This document shows positions 14,888-23,080 of a DNA stretch of 64,000 nt, piece by piece; position 1 is the stretch's first letter, and each line of letters starts with the position of its first letter. Made by a program: the position numbers and the translations under genes. The DNA comes from Bacteroidales bacterium UBA1181 (GTDB lineage Bacteria; Bacteroidota; Bacteroidia; Bacteroidales; Paludibacteraceae): the NCBI GenBank assembly GCA_002310215.1, contig DBYR01000005.1:1-64000 (forward strand). The letters are read 5' to 3'. The notes under the pieces were generated by a model, which did not search any database, had not been told where the DNA came from, and saw only the letters and a list, made by a program, of their open reading frames with translations.

Positions 14888-17497
14888 ATGGCAAATGTAG
14901 TGGAAACGCCTTTGATGAAGCAGTACCTGGAGTTCAAGGCGATGCATCCTGATGCGATCCTGCTGTTCCGTGTGGGCGATTTTTATGAGACGTTCTTGCA
15001 GGATGCGGTGATGGCTTCCGAGATTTTGGGAATCACGCTGACCAAGCGTGCGAACGGTGCGGCCCAGTCGGTCGAGTTGGCTGGTTTCCCTCATCATGCG
15101 TTGGATACTTATTTGCCGAAATTGGTGCGCGCGGGTAAGCGTGTGGCCATCTGCGACCAACTGGAGGATCCTAAGCTGACCAAGAAACTGGTGAAGCGTG
15201 GCATCACGGAGCTGGTGACGCCGGGTGTCGCTGTCAATGATAATATACTGGACCACAAGGAGAACAATTTCCTTGCGGCGGTCCATTTCGAGAAGAAAAT
15301 GGCGGGTGTCGCCTTCCTGGATATCTCCACGGGCGAGTTCCTGACGGCTCAGGGCACCTGCGAATATGTGGATAAACTGCTGAACGGTATCATGCCGAAG
15401 GAGGTCCTCTTCGAGCGGACCAAAAGGGCGGAGTTCGAGGAGAACTTCGGTTCCCGCTTTTTCACCTATGAACTGGAGGACTGGATTTTCACCTACGAGG
15501 CTGCCCACGATAGACTCCTGAAACATTTCGAGACGAAGAACCTGAAGGGCTTCGGTGTGGAAAACCTGAAGTTGGGTATCGTGGCTTCCGGAGCTATCCT
15601 CCATTACCTGGACATGACCCAGCATACGCAGATCAGCCATATCACCCATTTGTCACGTATCGAGGAGGACAAGTACGTGTGGCTGGACCAGTTCACCATC
15701 CGAAACCTGGAACTTTATGGCACGATGCATGAGGGCGGCAAGACGCTCGTCAATATCATCGACCGTACCATCACCCCGATGGGCGCCCGCCTACTGAAGC
15801 GATGGGTGGCCTTCCCGTTGAAGGATGTGAAGCCGATTGAGGAGCGCCTCAATATCGTGGACGAGTTTTTCAGAAGCCCGGACATGAAGGAGACGTTGGA
15901 GACAAACATGTCGGTGATTGGTGATTTGGAACGTATCATCTCCAAGGTGGCGGTGGGGCGTGTCACTCCGCGCGAGGTGGTCCAGCTGAAGGTGGCCTTG
16001 GGTGCTATCCTGCCGATTAAGGAGGCTTGTCTGGCGAGCGATAACGATGGTTTGCGGCGCATCGGCGAGCAGTTGAACCCGTGCCCGAACATCCGTGAGA
16101 AGATTGAGCGCACCATCACGATGGATCCGCCGAACATGCTGAACCGTGGCGGTGTGATCGCAAACGGTGTCTCCGCCGAATTGGATGATTTACGTAACAT
16201 CTCCCACTCGGGGAAGGATTACCTCTTGCAGTTGCAGCAGCGTGAGTCTGAACGCACGGGTATCCCGAGCCTGAAGGTGAGCTACAATAATGTCTTTGGT
16301 TACTATATCGAGGTGCGCAACACGCACAAGGACAAGGTGCCGGAGGATTGGATCCGCAAGCAGACGCTGACGGCCGCTGAGCGTTACATCACGCAGGAGC
16401 TGAAGGAGTACGAGGAGAAGATCTTAGGTGCGGAGGAGAAGATATTGTCTCTGGAGACGCAGATATTCAACGAGTTGGTGCTTGAACTGACGGAGTACAT
16501 ACCTGCCATTCAGGTCAATTCGAACCTTGTGGCGAAGCTGGATGTGCTGATGTCCTTCGCGAAGACGTCGGAGGAGAACCATTATGTGCGTCCGGCGGTT
16601 AACGATAGTGATGTGATAGAAATCAAGCAGGGCCGACATCCTGTCATCGAGCGGCAGCTTCCGATCGGGGAGCAGTATGTGGCGAATGACTTGACGATCG
16701 ATTCGCAGTCCCAGCAGATTATCATGATCACGGGTCCTAACATGGCGGGTAAGTCCGCATTGTTGAGGCAGACCGCTTTGATCGTGCTGATGGCGCAGAT
16801 AGGTTGTTTCGTGCCTGCGGACGCTGCGACGATTGGTGTGGTGGATAAGATCTTCACGAGGGTGGGGGCGTCCGACAACATCTCCATGGGCGAGTCCACT
16901 TTTATGGTCGAGATGAACGAGGCGGCGAGCATCATCAACAACCTCTCGCAGAAGAGTTTGGTGCTCTTCGACGAGTTGGGTAGGGGAACCAGCACGTACG
17001 ACGGTATCTCCATCGCCTGGTCCATCGTGGAGTATATCCACGAGCATCCGAAGGCGAAGGCGAAGACCCTTTTCGCCACGCACTACCATGAGCTGAACGA
17101 GATGGAGAAACTCTTCCCGAGGATTAAGAACTACAACGTCTCCGTGAAGGAGGTGGATGGCAAAGTGATCTTCTTGCGCAAGTTAGTGAGGGGCAGTAGC
17201 GAGCATAGTTTCGGTATTCATGTGGCGAAATTGGCCGGATTGCCGAATAAGGTGGTCAACCGCGCCAATGAAATTTTGGAGCAGTTGGAGGTGGGCAATT
17301 CCAAGAGTCCTATCACTGACGGTTCCAAGCCGGCGAAGAAAAAGCCTGAGGCAGTGCAACTTAGCTTGTTCCAATTGGACGATCCGATCCTGGAGGCGGT
17401 TCGTGACGAGATCAATCATTTGGACATAAATAACCTCACGCCGATAGAAGCATTAAATAAATTGAACGAAATTAAAAAAATTGTTGGAGGGAAATAA
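14888..17497 (+). CDS. mutS: DNA mismatch repair protein MutS
   Basis: It recognises mismatches and small loops and starts mismatch repair with MutL. The 869 residues have the usual MutS1 layout: N-terminal mismatch-binding domain with the Phe-x-Glu motif in RVGDFYETF (near 36), connector and lever domains, then the ATPase with Walker A TGPNMAGKSALLRQ (near 616), a STFMVEMNE segment, Walker B LVLFDELGRGTSTYDG and the ATHYHEL motif. A short C-terminal tail carries PEAVQLSLFQLDD, resembling the beta-clamp-binding QLSLF motif of MutS. It is last in the dapB-led run. Confidence 0.97.
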   Translation: MANVVETPLMKQYLEFKAMHPDAILLFRVGDFYETFLQDAVMASEILGITLTKRANGAAQSVELAGFPHHALDTYLPKLVRAGKRVAICDQLEDPKLTKKLVKRGITELVTPGVAVNDNILDHKENNFLAAVHFEKKMAGVAFLDISTGEFLTAQGTCEYVDKLLNGIMPKEVLFERTKRAEFEENFGSRFFTYELEDWIFTYEAAHDRLLKHFETKNLKGFGVENLKLGIVASGAILHYLDMTQHTQISHITHLSRIEEDKYVWLDQFTIRNLELYGTMHEGGKTLVNIIDRTITPMGARLLKRWVAFPLKDVKPIEERLNIVDEFFRSPDMKETLETNMSVIGDLERIISKVAVGRVTPREVVQLKVALGAILPIKEACLASDNDGLRRIGEQLNPCPNIREKIERTITMDPPNMLNRGGVIANGVSAELDDLRNISHSGKDYLLQLQQRESERTGIPSLKVSYNNVFGYYIEVRNTHKDKVPEDWIRKQTLTAAERYITQELKEYEEKILGAEEKILSLETQIFNELVLELTEYIPAIQVNSNLVAKLDVLMSFAKTSEENHYVRPAVNDSDVIEIKQGRHPVIERQLPIGEQYVANDLTIDSQSQQIIMITGPNMAGKSALLRQTALIVLMAQIGCFVPADAATIGVVDKIFTRVGASDNISMGESTFMVEMNEAASIINNLSQKSLVLFDELGRGTSTYDGISIAWSIVEYIHEHPKAKAKTLFATHYHELNEMEKLFPRIKNYNVSVKEVDGKVIFLRKLVRGSSEHSFGIHVAKLAGLPNKVVNRANEILEQLEVGNSKSPITDGSKPAKKKPEAVQLSLFQLDDPILEAVRDEINHLDINNLTPIEALNKLNEIKKIVGGK

Positions 17498-17506
17498 AAT
17501 TATTAT

Positions 17507-17514
17507 TATCTTTG
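17507..17514 (+). promoter_or_regulatory. tRNA promoter -7 element
   Basis: TATCTTTG, with TTG at 17481-17483 about 23 bp upstream as a candidate -33 element. It lies 10 bp after the mutS stop and 52 bp before tRNA-Gly. Confidence 0.7.
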
Positions 17515-17565
17515 CAACGCAAAAAAGGAAAGGGAGAGTCCTTCCGGAAGTGTTGAAATAGAAAT

Positions 17566-17638
<73 letters not shown>

Positions 17639-17646
17639 CTAAGGAT

Positions 17647-17731
17647 GCCGCAGTGGTGGAATGGTAGACACGAAGGACTTAAAATCCTTTGAACAGAAAT
17701 GTTCGTGCGGGTTCAAGTCCCGCCTGCGGTA
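17647..17731 (+). tRNA. tRNA-Leu (TAA)
   Basis: Acceptor GCCGCAG with CTGCGGT (one G-T pair) and discriminator A. The anticodon stem AAGGA/TCCTT encloses CTTAAAA, anticodon TAA. A long variable arm (GAACAGAAATGTTC) marks it as class II. The T arm is GGGTTCAAGTCCC. CCA is not encoded. Confidence 0.95.
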
Positions 17732-17760
17732 CTTTTCCGTAGGGAGGACAGAAGAATAGA

Positions 17761-17784
17761 GGACGCTTGAAGGCGTCCTTTTTT
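17761..17784 (+). terminator. Intrinsic terminator of the tRNA unit
   Basis: GGACGC, loop TTGAAG, GCGTCC, then six T. Confidence 0.9.
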
Positions 17785-17990
17785 GTTTTGTGGAAGTGGG
17801 TGTAAATCAATTCAATTCATATCTTTTTTGCCCATGCTGAGTGAATTTGAACATTTGCTCATTTCCTTGGGCGTTGCCATTGCGGAGTGATCCGTAAAAA
17901 TTCATAATTGTAGCAAGAAAGCATTGCATATAGGGAATCGTTTTTTGACGATAACTATATGATTTGCTTCTCTATGATAGAACATTTAAT

Positions 17991-17998
17991 TATATTTG
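17991..17998 (+). promoter_or_regulatory. Candidate promoter -7 element of mod-res
   Basis: TATATTTG, an exact TAnnTTTG match. If used, the mod mRNA has a leader of about 265 nt holding the whole repeat element 18081-18270. The stretch 17785-17990 shows nothing else I can name. Confidence 0.5.
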
Positions 17999-18080
17999 CG
18001 TTATTAACTAAAATCTTTAATTTACGAAACAGAAATAAATATATAATTGACATAATATCAAAGTGTTAGCTTTTATTCTC

Positions 18081-18270
18081 GCAACAGAAATTTCGCCAAA
18101 ATTTTAAATCAGTAGAATAAACAATAGGTAGCTATAAAAGGTAACCTCCGCTTAGGCGTGGGCTTATCTTGTTATCTATTGTGGGTGTTTGGCGACACCT
18201 CTGTTGCGGACAAGTGGCCTGCGCCGCTTGTTTGTATCCAAATCATTCAGCAACAGAAATTTCGCCAAAA
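18081..18270 (+). promoter_or_regulatory. Structured leader of mod with direct and inverted repeats
   Basis: A 21-bp sequence (GCAACAGA, AATT, TCGCCAAA, A) occurs at 18081-18101 and again at 18250-18270, where it ends directly at the mod ATG. Between them, 18188-18207 is an inverted copy (TTTGGCGA, CACC, TCTGTTGC): both 8-nt blocks are perfect complements, and the central 4 nt differ. Three local hairpins also fit: 18145-18162 (CCTCCGC/GCGTGGG, one mismatch), 18184-18199 (GGTGT/ACACC) and 18210-18231 (ACAAGTGGC/GCCGCTTGT, nine pairs). The 18184 hairpin uses bases of the inverted copy, so local and long-range pairings exclude each other. A regulatory RNA role is my inference. Confidence 0.6.
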
Positions 18271-20226
18271 ATGACTGTAGAAAACAATTCGAACACTGGA
18301 TCCGCTGTAGAGACGCAAAATTTTGCGTCTCTACCGTCGGACAACCCGTCAACCGCAGAACTGCAAATCAAAATCCGTGAATTGGAAAAGGAAATAGCTC
18401 GGTTGCACACCCAAATCAAGGAACAACGTTACGGACTAACATGGCTCGACGTGCCGGAGGCTTTCGAGACTGAATCGGAGAGTAAAATCCCCATCCTCGA
18501 AGAGGTAAAGGAGAAGGCAATTGACACGCATTCAGACGACGAAATGTCGCCCCACATCATTATTGAAGGAGATAACTATCACGCACTCACGTGTTTAAAT
18601 TATACCCATCGTGGTAAAATCGATGTAATTTATATAGATCCGCCATATAATACCGGCAGTGACGGATTTACCTACAAGGACAAACGTATCCTGAAGGAAT
18701 TCCCCGATGGTTCGCCTGTACCGACAGACCATCCCTTACGTCATAGTTATTGGCTCTCTTTTATGAGCAAACGCCTTGAATTGGCAAAGAATTTGCTCAA
18801 AGATGATGGTGCTATTTTTATTTCAATAAATGAAGATGAGTATGCTCAACTAAAACTATTGTGTGATAAAATATTTTCAGAAGGAAATTACATAACAACA
18901 TTTACGATAAAAGTTAGACATGAAGATAGAATTTTAAAAGGGGATAAACCAATTCATGAAACCACAGAATTTCTCCTAATGTATCAAAAGTCCAATTCTT
19001 TTATAATTCAGAAACGGACAAAAGATAATTCACAACCTAAAGATTATAAATATAAAATAACAGAACTTACTGCGAATCCTCAAACATTAAATCTGGGAGG
19101 GAGGGAAGTCAGCGTATTTAGGAAAGGTGAATATAAAATTGAAGAATGTGAGGAAAGTTTTGAGAATCTAAAAAAAATAAATATCCGTGGGTCAATAAAG
19201 GCTGGGAATAGTTCCGGGCGATTTCATATGGCATATTTAGAAAGCAGGAAAAATGAATTTAATGTTTTGTATAAAGTCCCAGATATGGGAGATGATGGTT
19301 TAGGCTACAGATATTTTATTTCGAGAAAAGATGAGAAACAAGCCAATGGTTCATATTTTCAAGGCTCACCTTTGAACAGAAAGGATATTAAAGAAATCCC
19401 ATATCCGAATTTTTATGATTTTGAATCCGCCTTCAATGAAGTCGGACAGGAGGGAGGAGTGCCATTTGGAGGAGGGAAAAAACCAATCAAGTTCATACAA
19501 CAATTGTTTGAAATTTATACAAACAAGAAAGATTACGTCGTTTTAGATTTTTTTGCAGGAAGCGGATCCACTGGGCATAGTATTGTTGAATTAAACTCTC
19601 AAGATGGTAGTCGTGTGTTCATCTTGGTTCAGTCTCCTGATTTAACTTATGAAATAAAAAATGGCCTCAAAGTAGCAAAGACTGGTTGTGTGGATGTTTT
19701 CACTGCAGGATATGAAAGAATTGTTGACGTGACTTATCAGCGTTGTAAAAATGTAATGTGCGGCTATACCAATGCCAAAGGCGAAGAGGTGGAAGGTCTG
19801 GGCGGACGACTGAAATATTACCGCACCGCCTTCGTGGGGAAAAACTGTAGCCGAGAAGCCACCGACGCCGACCGAGTGGAACTAGCCCTCAAAGCAGGCT
19901 ATCTCCTTGCCTTGGGAGAAAACACGTTGGAAGAGATTTGCCACACGGATTCGTACCAATTCTTTGCGGATGTACCTGATGGCAAGAAGCCACAAAAAAT
20001 CACCGCCATATTCTTCACGGAAAACTATATAAAAATGCCTGAGTTCGTGGCGGAAATCGAACGGTTGCGAATGGACAATACAGATGTCCCTACACAATTC
20101 AGCGTCTATATCTTCTGTTGGGGAGAAGCTGACATTTTCGAAGGCGAATTTGACGACCTTCGAAACATCTCGCTGAAGGCAATCCCGCAACCCATTCTCG
20201 ATGTGTACAAATCTATAAATCAGTAA
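18271..20226 (+). CDS. Type III restriction-modification methyltransferase (Mod)
   Basis: Adenine methyltransferase of a type III system; it provides target recognition for both methylation and, with Res, cleavage. The 651 residues are taken from the ATG at 18271 (MTVENNSNTGSAVE); the frame stays open upstream but runs into repeat DNA. Order of motifs is beta-type: catalytic DPPYNTGSDGF near residue 123, target recognition domain in the middle, then the SAM-binding VLDFFAGSGSTG near 424. The central part (about 18790-19740) is clearly more AT-rich than the ends, as expected for an exchanged specificity domain. Codons 13-22 come from a 28-bp palindromic repeat. res starts 4 bp after the stop. 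Confidence 0.93.
   Translation: MTVENNSNTGSAVETQNFASLPSDNPSTAELQIKIRELEKEIARLHTQIKEQRYGLTWLDVPEAFETESESKIPILEEVKEKAIDTHSDDEMSPHIIIEGDNYHALTCLNYTHRGKIDVIYIDPPYNTGSDGFTYKDKRILKEFPDGSPVPTDHPLRHSYWLSFMSKRLELAKNLLKDDGAIFISINEDEYAQLKLLCDKIFSEGNYITTFTIKVRHEDRILKGDKPIHETTEFLLMYQKSNSFIIQKRTKDNSQPKDYKYKITELTANPQTLNLGGREVSVFRKGEYKIEECEESFENLKKINIRGSIKAGNSSGRFHMAYLESRKNEFNVLYKVPDMGDDGLGYRYFISRKDEKQANGSYFQGSPLNRKDIKEIPYPNFYDFESAFNEVGQEGGVPFGGGKKPIKFIQQLFEIYTNKKDYVVLDFFAGSGSTGHSIVELNSQDGSRVFILVQSPDLTYEIKNGLKVAKTGCVDVFTAGYERIVDVTYQRCKNVMCGYTNAKGEEVEGLGGRLKYYRTAFVGKNCSREATDADRVELALKAGYLLALGENTLEEICHTDSYQFFADVPDGKKPQKITAIFFTENYIKMPEFVAEIERLRMDNTDVPTQFSVYIFCWGEADIFEGEFDDLRNISLKAIPQPILDVYKSINQ
18307..18334. repeat. 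28-bp palindromic element inside mod
   Basis: Perfect 14-bp inverted repeat with arms GTAGAGACGCAAAA and TTTTGCGTCTCTAC. It shares 12-bp arms with the intergenic copy at 2795-2822. It lies in frame in the N-terminal linker of Mod, encoding about VETQNFASLP, and does not disrupt the gene. Confidence 0.85.
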
Positions 20227-20230
20227 AGTC

Positions 20231-22999
20231 ATGGCTCAATATAACGCATTTCCTTTCCAACAACGGGCAATCGACGAGATGCTCGAAAGTTTCAAAAATC
20301 TGTGGAGTCACAACACCTCCACCGTAGAACTTACGCTCAAAGCCCCAACGGGTAGCGGCAAAACATTCATGACCACCCACTTTATCGACGCACTTAACCG
20401 CCAGCCCGACTGGAACGAAGATGTGGCCTTCGTCTGGATTACTTTCAGCGATGAACTCGCCATGCAGAGCAAGGACAAGTTCTACGACTATTTCTTCCCA
20501 ACGTTGAGCAATCAACTGCTCACCATCGCCGATTTCTCACAAGGTAAGTTGAACAAAAACGATATACTTTTCCTGAACTGGCAGAAGCTGGTGTCACGTC
20601 GTGCCACAGACCGTCAAAACCGTCGACCGGAAGATACTGCGTTAATTAAGGAGGCGGGCTTTTACTTTGAGGATGTAGCCGAAAACACTTTGGCAGAAGG
20701 GCGACAAATCATTATGATCATCGACGAAAGCCATAAAAACGTGACTGAATCAGCCTATCGTGACGTAATCAATCCGCTCAATCCAAGAATTATCGTCAAG
20801 GTGAGTGCAACGCCAGAAAAGGAACCATCCATCAGTGACGTGAATAAATGCAAAGCCGGTTGGGTCGAAGTAGACATCAAAGATGTGATTGAGGAAGGAT
20901 TGATAAAAAAGGAAATTGTTAGCCAAACAGAAGATGATCTTAAACGATACAACAAAGAAGATTTGGATATACTCATGCTCGATTTAGCGATAGAAAAGCG
21001 TGAGCAACTATTGGAAGAGTGGAAATCCTACGGCGCAAGCATCAATCCGCTAGTACTCATTCAATTGCCAGACGATGACAAAGATGCAGAGGCTCGTGGA
21101 GTCGAGAAAAAAGAGACATTAGTAATGAGATATCTACGAGAAAAAGGGTTCCAAGAAAAGGAAATAGCCGTATGGTTGAGTGGAGTACCAAAAACGGAGG
21201 CGTTAAAATCCATCACGGAAAACAATAGTTCTGTTTCGTTCCTTCTGTTTAAATATGCAGCCGGCACAGGTTGGGACTGTCCGAGAGCGCATATATTGGT
21301 AATGTTCAGAGAGATAAAATCCGACACGTTCCGCACACAGACGTTGGGTAGAATCCGACGCATGGCAGTCCATGACAAGCGGTTGGATGATTTCCCAGCT
21401 TTGCAGATTGGCTACCTATACACCAACTACTCCCGCAATGAGGTGGAGCAGATACCCGAAACAGACCCGAACAAACCTAAGACAAAGATTGTAAAGATGC
21501 AGGTAACGAACCGTGCCATGTTTGCTATTCAAAAATTTAGGTCTGAAATAACAGCACGGTTTGAAAATCGACTGAAAACCAGCGACAAAATCACACAGAA
21601 GGCAGTGAATAGTGTCTGCGACAAAGTGAAAGAGAAGTTAACGGAAATAGAACACACTCTGGAAGAAACAATTGATGACGGGGTTGGATTTGCGACTGAA
21701 TTAGAGGGGGAATATGGAGGAATAACCCCAAAAGACCGTAAAGTGACGGAGGCTATTGAGCAAGTGGTAAGCGAATGCGCAACGCTTGTAAATGAATCCA
21801 AAAAAGAGATAGAAAAATCATTACCGGAAAACACGCAAAAAATTGCCACAAGTATTTTGGAATCATTACAATCAAGCTTTCAATCAGAAGTAAGAGGCAC
21901 AAAAATATCCAATTTCATCCTCGACCCCGCACTAAAAACCGAGTTCATCTCCCGTACTAATTATGGTGATTTGGGTAAGTCAAGTGAATTTCAAATTTCC
22001 TTCATACAATCTCTAAATCAATGGTTTGGAATCTCTAAAGAACTGTCGAACGACAATTCTAACACAATACTTCTGAAAAACAAAGGGGTGGACATCATAC
22101 CAATACTCAGCCAAGAGATTATGGTGAACGCACGATTCAAGACGGTAGACAGTTCAATGACGAATACAGAAACGACTAAATACGAGATGTCTTCAAATGA
22201 TGTGGAGAAGCTATTCACGAATCTATGCTACCAATTTATCAAGGAACATGATGATGCCGAGGCAATCATTGGTAACGCCAGCCGTTCATTCGGACGATTA
22301 AAGTCAGCCTTACGGATTTGGTTCAGGAACTATGCTTTGGTAACCTATACAGATACGGATGCCTACAAGGTTTTCATCAAAGATTTGTTACGAAACGCAG
22401 ATAGCAAATTTCGACCAGCCCTTACGCAAGCCATCAAAGACTACTATCCAGTATTACAGAAAACATTGGAGGCGAAACGCATAAAAGCCTTGGAAGAAGA
22501 GCCTACACCATTCGTCATCTCCACAGAAAAGAGTTGCCCCGATGAATACGAGGAGTACCCCAACAAGCTCAGTTTAGTGGATTTATACCTACCAAAGGAA
22601 TACAATGGTCGGAAAAATGAGACCCAATTCATCGACTATTTAGAGCAGAAATCCCACATTGTGGAGTGGTGGCTGAAAAATGGAATAGGAAAAGAAGATT
22701 TGGGGTTCCGCTACATGGATAGCACAACCCATGAAATGCGCCTTTTCTACCCCGATTGGATTGTCAAATACCGAGACAACAGTATTGGCATCTATGATAC
22801 CAAAGGAGGCATCACCGCCAAATCTCAAGAGACGAAGGACAAAGCGGAGTGTTTGGCAGCGCATATTGCGGAACTGAATCAAAAAAGTGAAAAGTTCAAT
22901 TACGTAGGAGGTATAGTGGAGATGCGCAATGGCATGTGGTATCTCAATGACTCAACAGAATATGTGTATGAAAACGAGGCAGATTGGAGAAGATTCTAA
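20231..22999 (+). CDS. Type III restriction enzyme subunit (Res)
   Basis: ATP-dependent DNA translocase and endonuclease that works only in complex with Mod. The 922 residues carry a superfamily 2 helicase: Walker A APTGSGKTFMTT near 38, Walker B MIIDESHKN near 164, and motif VI FRTQTLGRIRRMA near 375. The C-terminal nuclease is of PD-(D/E)xK type: FYPDWIVKYRDN followed by IGIYDTKGG near 840-860, supplying Asp, Asp and Lys. Length and order are normal for the family. The gene looks intact and is probably co-expressed with mod. A hairpin terminator shared with the convergent neighbour follows. Confidence 0.93.
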   Translation: MAQYNAFPFQQRAIDEMLESFKNLWSHNTSTVELTLKAPTGSGKTFMTTHFIDALNRQPDWNEDVAFVWITFSDELAMQSKDKFYDYFFPTLSNQLLTIADFSQGKLNKNDILFLNWQKLVSRRATDRQNRRPEDTALIKEAGFYFEDVAENTLAEGRQIIMIIDESHKNVTESAYRDVINPLNPRIIVKVSATPEKEPSISDVNKCKAGWVEVDIKDVIEEGLIKKEIVSQTEDDLKRYNKEDLDILMLDLAIEKREQLLEEWKSYGASINPLVLIQLPDDDKDAEARGVEKKETLVMRYLREKGFQEKEIAVWLSGVPKTEALKSITENNSSVSFLLFKYAAGTGWDCPRAHILVMFREIKSDTFRTQTLGRIRRMAVHDKRLDDFPALQIGYLYTNYSRNEVEQIPETDPNKPKTKIVKMQVTNRAMFAIQKFRSEITARFENRLKTSDKITQKAVNSVCDKVKEKLTEIEHTLEETIDDGVGFATELEGEYGGITPKDRKVTEAIEQVVSECATLVNESKKEIEKSLPENTQKIATSILESLQSSFQSEVRGTKISNFILDPALKTEFISRTNYGDLGKSSEFQISFIQSLNQWFGISKELSNDNSNTILLKNKGVDIIPILSQEIMVNARFKTVDSSMTNTETTKYEMSSNDVEKLFTNLCYQFIKEHDDAEAIIGNASRSFGRLKSALRIWFRNYALVTYTDTDAYKVFIKDLLRNADSKFRPALTQAIKDYYPVLQKTLEAKRIKALEEEPTPFVISTEKSCPDEYEEYPNKLSLVDLYLPKEYNGRKNETQFIDYLEQKSHIVEWWLKNGIGKEDLGFRYMDSTTHEMRLFYPDWIVKYRDNSIGIYDTKGGITAKSQETKDKAECLAAHIAELNQKSEKFNYVGGIVEMRNGMWYLNDSTEYVYENEADWRRF

Positions 23000-23022
23000 A
23001 TCTATCGTGGGGATTCCCAAAC

Positions 23023-23058
23023 ACAGGAACAGCGGAACGTAAGCTCCGCTGTTTCTGT
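23023..23058. terminator. Terminator hairpin between convergent genes
   Basis: ACAGGAACAGCGGA (23023-23036) pairs with TCCGCTGTTTCTGT (23045-23058) with one wobble. It separates res (+) from the lamin-tail gene (-). Confidence 0.7.
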
Positions 23059-23080
23059 TATTAACCCACACTACCACCCA

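Noticed and set aside
18169..18270. A 34-codon N-terminal extension of Mod from an upstream start
   Set aside because: The extension translates the repeat and hairpin element and does not look like protein; the ATG at 18271 directly abuts the repeat and gives a normal Mod N-terminus.
18081..18270. An invertible promoter flanked by inverted repeats
   Set aside because: The repeat pairs differ in their central 4 nt and no site-specific recombinase is nearby; a DNA inversion switch would normally keep identical repeats. Not excluded, but less likely than RNA pairing.
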